NCBI RefSeq assembly: GCF_000829695.1
Contig: NZ_BBNN01000035.1
Coordinates: 1-41,110, forward strand
Origin: Streptomyces sp. NBRC 110035
Lineage (GTDB): Bacteria; Actinomycetota; Actinomycetes; Streptomycetales; Streptomycetaceae
DNA length: 41,110 nt
Direction of reading: 5' to 3'
In this document: positions 1-6,261 of the stretch, one piece after another
How positions within the stretch are numbered: position 1 is the stretch's first letter
Layout of the letters: every line of letters begins with the position of its first letter
Program-made: the position numbers and the translations under genes
Notes under the pieces: model-generated
What the model saw: the letters and a program-made list of their open reading frames with translations, nothing else
Database searches by the model: none
What the model was told of the DNA's origin: nothing

Positions 1-1703
1 TTCTCACCGTGACCGGTGTTCTCGAGCTGGTCGAGCGCGGCGATCTCCGGGTGGTGCAGGTCGAACGCCGGGGATTCGCTGCGGATCCGCGGCAGAGAGG
101 TGAAGTTGTGCCGCGGCGGCGGGCACGACGTCGCCCATTCGAGCGAACGGCCGTAGCCCCACGGGTCGTCGACCTCGACCTTCCTGCCGTACTTGGCCGT
201 CTTCCAGATGTTGTAGAGGAACGGCAGCATCGACATGCCGAGCAGGAACGAGGCGATGGTGGAGACCGTGTTCAGCGCGGTGAAGCCGTCGGCGGCCAGG
301 TAGTCCGAGTAGCGGCGCGGCATGCCCTCGGCACCCAGCCAGTGCTGGACCAGGAACGTGCCGTGGAAGCCGGCGAACAGCGTCCAGAAGGTGATCTTGC
401 CGAGCCGTTCGTCGAGCATCTTGCCGGTGAACTTCGGCCACCAGAAGTGGAAGCCGGCGAACATCGCGAAGACGACCGTGCCGAACACCACGTAGTGGAA
501 GTGCGCCACCACGAAGTACGAGTCCGAGACGTGGAAGTCCAGCGGCGGCGAGGCCAGGATGACACCCGTCAGACCGCCGAAGAGGAAGGTCACCAGGAAG
601 CCCGCCGACCAGAGCATCGGTGTCTCGAAGCTCAGCGACCCCTTCCACATGGTGCCCAGCCAGTTGAAGAACTTCACACCCGTGGGGACCGCGATCAGGA
701 AGGTCATGAACGAGAAGAACGGCAGCAGCACACCACCCGTGACGTACATGTGGTGCGCCCACACCGTCACCGACAGGCCCGCGATCGCGATGGTCGCGCC
801 GATCAGACCCATGTAGCCGAAGATCGGCTTGCGGGAGAAGACCGGGATGATCTCGGAGACGATGCCGAAGAACGGCAGCGCGATGATGTACACCTCGGGG
901 TGGCCGAAGAACCAGAACAGGTGCTGCCAGAGCAACGCCCCGCCGTTGGCAGGATCGAAGATGTGCGCCCCGAACTTGCGGTCCACCTCCAGCGCGAACA
1001 GCGCCGCGGCGAGCACCGGGAAGGCGAGCAGGACCAGCACACCGGTCAGCAGCACGTTCCAGGTGAAGATCGGCATGCGGAACATCGTCATGCCGGGAGC
1101 GCGCATGCAGATGATCGTGGTGATGAAGTTGACCGCACCGAGGATCGTGCCGAAGCCGGAGAACGCCAGACCCATGATCCACATGTCGGCGCCGACACCC
1201 GGCGAGCGGATGGCGTCCGACAGCGGGGAATAGGCGAACCAGCCGAAGCTGGCGGCCCCGTCCGGGGTGAGGAAGCCGCCGACCGCGATGAGCGAGCCGA
1301 ACAGGTAGAGCCAGTAGGCGAACATGTTCAGCCGCGGGAAGGCGACGTCGGGCGCGCCGATCTGGAGCGGCATGATCCAGTTCGCGAAGCCGGCGAACAG
1401 GGGCGTCGCGAACATCAGCAGCATGATCGTGCCGTGCATCGTGAACGCCTGGTTGAACTGCTCGTTCGACATGACCTGCAGGCCCGGCCGGGCCAGCTCG
1501 GCGCGCATGACGAGCGCCATCACGCCGCCGATGCAGAAGAACACGAACGACGTCACCAGATACAGCGTGCCGATCGTCTTGTGGTCGGTGGTGGTGAGCC
1601 ACTTGACGACCACGTTGCCGGGCTGCTTGCGCCGGACCGGCTGCTCGCTCTCGTAGGAGCCCACAGACGCTGCGGCACCCTGGGGTTCATTGAGGATGCT
1701 CAC
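1..1703 (-). CDS. ctaD: Cytochrome c oxidase subunit I (partial, C-terminus beyond window)
   Basis: Catalytic heme-copper subunit of the aa3 terminal oxidase, a polytopic membrane protein that reduces O2 and pumps protons. Reading the minus strand from GTG at 1703 gives 567 residues without a stop, ending in DQLENTGHGE at the window edge. Only a short tail is probably missing, since the family is about 570-580 aa here. Typical subunit I stretches are seen, including WQHLFWFFGHPEVYII (heme/Cu-binding His and Tyr), WAHHMYVTG (CuB histidines) and HFHYVVFGT (heme-ligand helix). The GTG overlaps the ctaC stop by 4 nt (GTGA, 1700-1703), so the two are almost surely translationally coupled. The start is fixed by this overlap. 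Confidence 0.96.
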   Translation of the reverse strand, partial: MSILNEPQGAAASVGSYESEQPVRRKQPGNVVVKWLTTTDHKTIGTLYLVTSFVFFCIGGVMALVMRAELARPGLQVMSNEQFNQAFTMHGTIMLLMFATPLFAGFANWIMPLQIGAPDVAFPRLNMFAYWLYLFGSLIAVGGFLTPDGAASFGWFAYSPLSDAIRSPGVGADMWIMGLAFSGFGTILGAVNFITTIICMRAPGMTMFRMPIFTWNVLLTGVLVLLAFPVLAAALFALEVDRKFGAHIFDPANGGALLWQHLFWFFGHPEVYIIALPFFGIVSEIIPVFSRKPIFGYMGLIGATIAIAGLSVTVWAHHMYVTGGVLLPFFSFMTFLIAVPTGVKFFNWLGTMWKGSLSFETPMLWSAGFLVTFLFGGLTGVILASPPLDFHVSDSYFVVAHFHYVVFGTVVFAMFAGFHFWWPKFTGKMLDERLGKITFWTLFAGFHGTFLVQHWLGAEGMPRRYSDYLAADGFTALNTVSTIASFLLGMSMLPFLYNIWKTAKYGRKVEVDDPWGYGRSLEWATSCPPPRHNFTSLPRIRSESPAFDLHHPEIAALDQLENTGHGE

Positions 1704-2692
1704 AGGATGTTCGCCTCCCGGTTCTTCTCGTGGCTCGTCTGCTCGATGCCGGAGGGCACGTAACCGGTCTGCCCCTTCTCCGCGAGTTCCTGGAGGTGCT
1801 GCTCGTAGCGCTCGGGGGAGACGACCTTCACGTTGAACAGCATCCGGGCGTGGTCCACGCCGCAGAGCTCGGCGCACTTGCCGAGGAAGGTGCCCTCACG
1901 GTTGGGGGTCACCTCGAAGGCGTTGGGGTGACCCGGGATGACGTCCTGCTTCATCAGGAACGGCACCACCCAGAAGGAGTGGATGACGTCCCGCGAGGTC
2001 AGGACGAAGCGGACCCGCTTGCCCTCGGGCAGCCACAGGGTGGGGCCCGGGTTGTTGGTCTGCGGGTTCCGCGTGGAGGGGGTGCCGCAGTCGTTGACAC
2101 CGCCGGCGTCGGCCGGGAAGGCCTCCTTGTAACGGTCCGGGACCCCGTCGAGCTCCTTGGCGGTCCTGGCGTCGCCGGTGGAACCCTCGACGTTCTCGAT
2201 GTAGTTGAAGCACCAGCTCCACTGGAAGCCGACGACGTTCACCGTGACGTCCGGCTTCGCCTGGAGCTTCAGGAGCTCGGACTCGTCACGGGCCGTGAAG
2301 AAGAAGAAGACCGAGACGATGATGAGCGGAACCACGGTGTACAGCGCCTCGATGGGCATGTTGTACCGGGTCTGCGGAGGTACCTCGACCTTGGTGCGGC
2401 TGCGCCGGTGGAAGAAAGCACTCCACAGGATCAGACCCCACACCAGCACGCCGATGGCGAGCGCGGCGGCCCAGGACCCCTGCCAGAGGGAGAGGATCCG
2501 GGGAGCCTCTTCCGTGGTGGGGGTGGGCATACCAAGGCGAGGGAAGTCCTCCCACGTGCAACCGGTGGCGGTTGCCAGGACCAGGCCCGCGGTCAGTGCC
2601 TGCAGCAGCTTCCGCCGCATCGGGCGCCGCAGCTTGGGGGTACCTCCCACGCCCTTCAGGCAGTGGGGGAGGTCGGAGCCGTTGGGACTCAC
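1700..2692 (-). CDS. ctaC: Cytochrome c oxidase subunit II
   Basis: CuA-carrying subunit that passes electrons from the bc1 complex or cytochrome c domain to CtaD. The product is 330 aa. After a leader comes MRRKLLQALTAG and a lipobox-like ATGC (Cys45), so it may be a lipoprotein. Two membrane helices follow (around WAAALAIGVLVWGLILW and LYTVVPLIIVSVFFFF), then the extracellular cupredoxin domain with CuA ligands in HSFWVV and CAELCGVDHARM. I chose GTG 2692 because gggaagg lies 7 nt upstream; the internal ATG (Met25) has no Shine-Dalgarno. Residues 8-21 look like an in-frame insertion encoded by a palindromic repeat (2630-2672). It overlaps ctaD by 4 nt. Confidence 0.95.
   Translation of the reverse strand: MSPNGSDLPHCLKGVGGTPKLRRPMRRKLLQALTAGLVLATATGCTWEDFPRLGMPTPTTEEAPRILSLWQGSWAAALAIGVLVWGLILWSAFFHRRSRTKVEVPPQTRYNMPIEALYTVVPLIIVSVFFFFTARDESELLKLQAKPDVTVNVVGFQWSWCFNYIENVEGSTGDARTAKELDGVPDRYKEAFPADAGGVNDCGTPSTRNPQTNNPGPTLWLPEGKRVRFVLTSRDVIHSFWVVPFLMKQDVIPGHPNAFEVTPNREGTFLGKCAELCGVDHARMLFNVKVVSPERYEQHLQELAEKGQTGYVPSGIEQTSHEKNREANIL
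2643..2672. repeat. REP-like palindrome inside the ctaC leader
   Basis: CCTCCCAC and GTGGGGGAGG flank an inner GCC/GGC pair, giving a long imperfect hairpin with a short loop. Next to it, TGGGGGTACCTCCCA (2635-2649) is itself near-palindromic. The unit encodes the Cys/Gly/Pro residues 8-21 of CtaC, which precede the signal peptide. What is seen is the hairpin; that it is an inserted mobile short repeat is inference. Confidence 0.55.
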
Positions 2693-2777
2693 GTAGCGCC
2701 TTCCCGAGAGTCTCGCCCGCGCTGTACGGCTGCGGCCTGGCCTTCTCGCTGGTCGGTCGCCGCCCTGCGTCGGGCAG

Positions 2778-2806
2778 GGGTTTGGATGTTTATGCGGACC
2801 AAACCC
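2778..2806 (-). promoter_or_regulatory. Inverted repeat in ctaC upstream region (candidate operator/promoter)
   Basis: GGGTTTGG and CCAAACCC form perfect 8-bp arms around a 13-nt AT-rich spacer. On the minus strand the spacer holds CATAAACAT, the best -10-like sequence upstream of ctaC, about 95-100 nt before its start. The rest of the 2693-3041 gap shows no gene. Confidence 0.4.
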
Positions 2807-3029
2807 TAGCCGACGCCTCTCGGGGGCTCGCGGGGAGGGGGGCATACGCGCCGCCCGTCACCCCGAAGGGGTGGGAAGGCGCGCCCAATGGCCGGGAGTG
2901 CGGCTTGTGCGGCGGTAACGGCCGAGCCCGGCGGGCACGGAGGGCTCCGATGCGCGCACGCCCCCGCACCTTCCACGCGCCCTGTCCTCCCCTCCCCTCC
3001 CCTCACCTCTCCCGGCCGGGCCCGCGGCT

Positions 3030-3035
3030 TACCGT
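3030..3035 (+). promoter_or_regulatory. Candidate leaderless promoter -10 (TACCGT)
   Basis: TACCGT lies exactly 6 nt before the ATG at 3042 and no Shine-Dalgarno is present, so transcription would start at or next to the start codon. Confidence 0.45.
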
Positions 3036-3041
3036 TGCCGT

Positions 3042-4487
3042 ATGTCCTACTTCGACGCCGCGTCCGCCGCTCCGCTCCATCCCGTCGGCCGTCAGGCCCT
3101 GTTGGCTGCGCTGGACGAGGGGTGGGCCGATCCGGCACGGCTGTACCGGGAGGGCAGGCGGGCCCGGCTGCTGCTGGACGCGGCGCGCGAGGCGGTGGCG
3201 GAGGTGGTGGAATGCCGTCCGGACGAGCTGGTGTTCACGCCGTCCGGCACGCGGGCGGTGCACACCGGGATCGAGGGGGCGCTGGCCGGGCGCCGACGCG
3301 TGGGGCGCCACCTGATCGTGTCAGCGGTCGAACATTCCTCTGTCCTCCATACAGCTGAAGTCCACGAGGCGCGGGGCGGTTCGGTCACCGAGGTCGGGGT
3401 GGACCGCACGGGTGCCGTGGCCCCGGAGGCGTTCGCCGGGGCGCTGCGGCCGGACACCGCGCTGGCCTGTCTCCAGTCGGCCAATCACGAAGTGGGGACG
3501 GTGCAGCCGGTGGCCGAGGTGGCCGGGGCGTGCCGAGCGGCGGGTGTGCCGCTGCTGGTGGACGCGGCCCAGTCACTGGGCTGGGGGCCGGTGGCGGGCG
3601 GCTGGTCGCTGCTCACGGCGAGCGCCCACAAGTGGGGCGGCCCGCCGGGTGTCGGACTGCTCGTGGTGCGCAAGGGGACGCGGTTCGCTCCCCAGGGGCC
3701 GGCGGACGAACGGGAGTCGGGGCGGGCGGCCGGGTTCGAGAACATCCCGGCGGTGGTGGCCGCGGCGGCCTCGCTGCGGGCGGTGCGCGCCGAGGCGGCC
3801 GAGGAGGCGGCGCGTCTGCGGGAACTGACGGAGCGGATCCGGGCGCGGGTGCCGGCGTTGGTGCCGGAGGCGGAGGTGGCCGGTGATCCGGAGCGGCGGC
3901 TGCCGGGGATCGTCACCTTCTCCTGCCTCTACGTCGACGGGGAGACGGTGCTGCACGAGCTGGACGCCGCCGGCTTCTCCGTGTCGTCGGGTTCGTCGTG
4001 CACGAGCAGCACGCTCACCCCGAGCCATGTGCTGAGGGCGATGGGGGTGCTGAGCGAGGGCAACGTCCGCGTCTCGCTGCCGCCGGGGACACCGGCCGAG
4101 GACGTCGAGCGGTTCCTGACGGTCCTGCCGGGGGTGGTGGCGGGGGTGCGGGAGAAGCTGGGGGCACCGGTGACGGCCGGGGGCGTACGGGGCGCGGAGC
4201 GGGACGGCGAGGGGAGCGGCGCCCCGCTCGTGGACGCGCCGGCCGGCGAGGCCGCGGCCGCCGGTGCGCTGGTCGTGGACGCGCTGGGCCGGCGGTGCCC
4301 GGTCCCGGTGATCGAGCTGGCCCGGGTGATCGGCGACGTGCCCGTGGGCGGCACGGTGCGGGTCCTCGCGGACGACGAGGCCGCCCGGCTGGACATCCCG
4401 GCGTGGTGCGAGATGCGGGGGCAGGAGTACGTGGGTGAGGAGCCGGCGGACCGGGGCTCGGCCCATGTGGTCCGCCGGGTCTCGTGA
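3042..4487 (+). CDS. Cysteine desulfurase fused to a TusA-like sulfur carrier domain
   Basis: PLP-dependent class V aminotransferase fold that takes sulfur from cysteine, fused to a small sulfur-relay domain; 481 aa. Residues 1 to about 375 are IscS/NifS-like: PLP-binding Lys197 in SAHKWGGPPG, catalytic Cys320 in SSGSSCTSS, and HEVGTVQP of the cofactor pocket. After an acidic Gly/Glu-rich linker (about 380-405), residues 410-481 have the TusA/SirA signature CPVPVIEL with Cys419 as the predicted persulfide carrier. Desulfurase and acceptor in one chain suggests internal transfer to a thiolation or cofactor pathway rather than bulk Fe-S assembly; that is inference. It diverges from ctaC and converges with adoK. 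The ATG is preceded by a leaderless-type -10. Confidence 0.9.
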   Translation: MSYFDAASAAPLHPVGRQALLAALDEGWADPARLYREGRRARLLLDAAREAVAEVVECRPDELVFTPSGTRAVHTGIEGALAGRRRVGRHLIVSAVEHSSVLHTAEVHEARGGSVTEVGVDRTGAVAPEAFAGALRPDTALACLQSANHEVGTVQPVAEVAGACRAAGVPLLVDAAQSLGWGPVAGGWSLLTASAHKWGGPPGVGLLVVRKGTRFAPQGPADERESGRAAGFENIPAVVAAAASLRAVRAEAAEEAARLRELTERIRARVPALVPEAEVAGDPERRLPGIVTFSCLYVDGETVLHELDAAGFSVSSGSSCTSSTLTPSHVLRAMGVLSEGNVRVSLPPGTPAEDVERFLTVLPGVVAGVREKLGAPVTAGGVRGAERDGEGSGAPLVDAPAGEAAAAGALVVDALGRRCPVPVIELARVIGDVPVGGTVRVLADDEAARLDIPAWCEMRGQEYVGEEPADRGSAHVVRRVS

Positions 4488-4507
4488 ACGACGGGGCCGG
4501 GGCCCTC

Positions 4508-4724
4508 GGGGACCCGGAACCCCCGGGGGACGCTGTTGACGCGTCGGCCGGCCGGTGCCGGCCGGCCCCGAGGCCGTGAGGGGGCGTCCGTCCCGGCGGC
4601 ACGCCGCCCGAGCGGCGTCCTGGTGGGACGAACGCGCCCCTCACGGCCCGTCACGGAATGCACCGACAGCGGCCCCGAGGACACCGGCCCTCAAGGAGCG
4701 GCGGCCGCGGGGACCCGGAACCCC
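4508..4724. repeat. 16-bp direct repeats bracketing a 185-bp segment
   Basis: GGGGACCCGGAACCCC occurs at 4508-4523 and again at 4709-4724. The segment between holds dispersed-repeat copy A. The convergent gap 4488-4781 has no gene. Confidence 0.5.
4548..4679. repeat. Dispersed hairpin repeat, copy A
   Basis: Aligns along its length with 28264-28395 in the same orientation, with only two compensating 1-nt gaps. The core 4585-4658 matches 28302-28375 at 68 of 74 positions. Inside, CGTCCCGGCGGCACGCCGC pairs imperfectly with CGGCGTCCTGGTGGGACG, giving a strong hairpin. It lies between two convergent genes. Confidence 0.75.
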
Positions 4725-4781
4725 GGGAGCCGGTGGCCCCGGGGCCCGGTGACCCGCCGGAGGTCGTGCATCCCCGGTGTC

Positions 4782-5756
4782 TCAGGCCAGGTGCTTCTTC
4801 ACCTCGGCCGCGGGCTCTTCGCCGTAGGCCCGGGCGAAGCGCTCCATGAAGTGGGCGCGGCTCAGCTCGTACTCCTGGGTGCCGACGGTCTCGATGACCA
4901 GGGTGGCGAGCATGCAGCCGACCTGCGCGGCACGCTCCAGCGAGACGCCCCAGGTCAGTCCGGACAGGAACCCGGCGCGGAAGGCGTCGCCCACTCCGGT
5001 GGGGTCCGTCTTGCGCTCCTCCTGGGCGCAGCCGACCTCGATGGGGTCCTCGCCCGCACGCTCGATGCGCACCCCGCGGGAGCCGAGGGTGGTGACCCGG
5101 TGGCCGACCTTGCCGAGGATCTCGGCGTCGGACCAGCCGGTCTTGCTCTCGATGAGCCCCTTCTCGTACTCGTTGGAGAAGAGGTAGGTCGCCCCGTCCA
5201 GCAGTATCCGGATCTCCTCCCCGTTCATCCGGGCGATCTGCTGGGAGAAGTCGGCGGCGAACGGGATGTTCCGGGTGCGGCACTCCTCGGTGTGCCGGAG
5301 CATGCCCTCCGGGTCGTCGGCGCCGATGAGGACCAGGTCGAGGCCGCCCACGCGGTCGGCGACGGCCTTCAGCTCGATCAGCCGGGCCTCGCTCATCGCG
5401 CCCGTGTAGAAGGAGCCGATCTGGTTGTGGTCGGCGTCCGTGGTGACCACGAAGCGGGCGGTGTGCAGCGTCTCGGAGATACGGACGGAGCCGGTGTCGA
5501 CGCCGTGCCGCTCCAGCCAGGCCCGGTAGTCGTCGAAGTCGAAGCCCGCGGCGCCGGCCAGGATCGGCCGGGTGCCGAGCTGCCCCATGCCGAAGGCGAT
5601 GTTCGCGCCCACGCCGCCCCGGCGTACGTCGAGGTTGTCGACCAGGAAGGACAGCGAGACCGTGTGCAGCTGGTCCGCGACGAACTGGTCGGCGAAGCGG
5701 CCGGGGAAGGTCATGAGGTGGTCGGTGGCGATGGAGCCGGTGACTGCGATGCGCAC
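4782..5756 (-). CDS. adoK: Adenosine kinase (PfkB family)
   Basis: Phosphorylates adenosine to AMP in purine salvage. The 324-aa product has the ribokinase/PfkB fold: N-terminal AVTGSIATDHLMTFPGRF, a GG pair in RRGGVGANIAFGMG, and the catalytic signature DPTGVGDAFRAGF with the general-base Asp. The wording is very close to my memory of mycobacterial AdoK (Rv2202c), including SETLHTARF and DFSQQIARMNGEEI, so I prefer adenosine kinase over a generic sugar kinase. GTG 5756 is preceded by aggag about 9 nt upstream; longer in-frame extensions start in promoter sequence. The neighbourhood (near ctaC and erpA) also matches the mycobacterial order. A promoter with a 17-nt spacer lies at 5794-5822. 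Confidence 0.85.
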   Translation of the reverse strand: MRIAVTGSIATDHLMTFPGRFADQFVADQLHTVSLSFLVDNLDVRRGGVGANIAFGMGQLGTRPILAGAAGFDFDDYRAWLERHGVDTGSVRISETLHTARFVVTTDADHNQIGSFYTGAMSEARLIELKAVADRVGGLDLVLIGADDPEGMLRHTEECRTRNIPFAADFSQQIARMNGEEIRILLDGATYLFSNEYEKGLIESKTGWSDAEILGKVGHRVTTLGSRGVRIERAGEDPIEVGCAQEERKTDPTGVGDAFRAGFLSGLTWGVSLERAAQVGCMLATLVIETVGTQEYELSRAHFMERFARAYGEEPAAEVKKHLA

Positions 5757-5793
5757 GGCGTGGACTCTCCTGGGGGAGGGGGATTGACGGTCC

Positions 5794-5822
5794 ACGCTAT
5801 CGGGTGGGAGCCGCTCGTTGAA
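5794..5822 (-). promoter_or_regulatory. Candidate adoK promoter
   Basis: On the minus strand, TTCAAC (5822-5817), a 17-nt spacer, then TAGCGT (5799-5794). Start of transcription would be near 5787, leaving a leader of about 30 nt that includes the ribosome-binding site. Confidence 0.45.
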
Positions 5823-5844
5823 GACCGACAAAACTACCCGATAG
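5797..5844. promoter_or_regulatory. Inverted 9-bp sites between adoK and the small ORF
   Basis: CTATCGGGT (5797-5805) and its exact reverse complement ACCCGATAG (5836-5844) are separated by 30 nt. They bracket the adoK -35/-10, as expected for a repressor or loop-forming operator pair. Confidence 0.4.
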
Positions 5845-5874
5845 TAGATCTTTCGCCGTGACCCGCGGCCTGCG

Positions 5875-5880
5875 TACGGT
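5875..5880 (+). promoter_or_regulatory. Candidate leaderless promoter -10 (TACGGT)
   Basis: TACGGT followed by six bases and then ATG at 5887. No Shine-Dalgarno is visible. Confidence 0.45.
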
Positions 5881-5886
5881 GCCGAC

Positions 5887-6096
5887 ATGACGAACCTCAG
5901 GGTCCATGCCCCCACTCAGGCCGACCTGGAAGGCGGCCTGGCGTCGCTGCGCGGCGACTGCGCCCGGATGGCTCCCCGTTGGACGGCACCGGACCGGGGC
6001 GCCGCCCGCCCGGTCCCTCCGTCCCTGATCCACGGCGTGTCCGTGCCCTCGTCCTCCGCCCGGCTGCTGGACGCGATGTCCGAGTACGGGGACTGA
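5887..6096 (+). CDS. Small hypothetical protein, 69 aa
   Basis: I do not recognise a family. The product begins MTNLRVHAPTQADLEGGL, is soluble-looking, has no membrane segment or Cys-rich motif, and ends LLDAMSEYGD. Support for it being real: a leaderless-type -10 exactly 6 nt upstream, clean coding-like composition, divergence from adoK with paired operator-like sites between, and a hairpin (6164-6181) after the stop. No long overlapping gene competes for this stretch. Function unknown. Confidence 0.6.
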   Translation: MTNLRVHAPTQADLEGGLASLRGDCARMAPRWTAPDRGAARPVPPSLIHGVSVPSSSARLLDAMSEYGD

Positions 6097-6163
6097 GCCG
6101 GGTTCCTCCGCGGCCGGACCGGCGCCCGGGGAACCGTGCGCTCCCCCGCTGCGTCCCATCGCT

Positions 6164-6181
6164 GTCCCCCGTAAAGGGGAC
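6164..6181. terminator. Hairpin after the small ORF
   Basis: GTCCCC-CGTAAA-GGGGAC, 6-bp arms. Could end the small-ORF transcript or lie in the leader of the next gene. No T-tract. Confidence 0.35.
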
Positions 6182-6261
6182 GCGGGATACGACCCCTCAG
6201 CAGTCCGGGTGCGACCGGGCAGGGTCTTCAGGGACAGCTGTGCAGCCGAAGGAGCGATGCG

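Noticed and set aside
4536..4684. Open frames across repeat copy A (and the same in copy B)
   Set aside because: Both copies can be read as an RRAAGTD-type peptide on the minus strand, but the similarity is explained by the DNA repeat and neither has a start signal.
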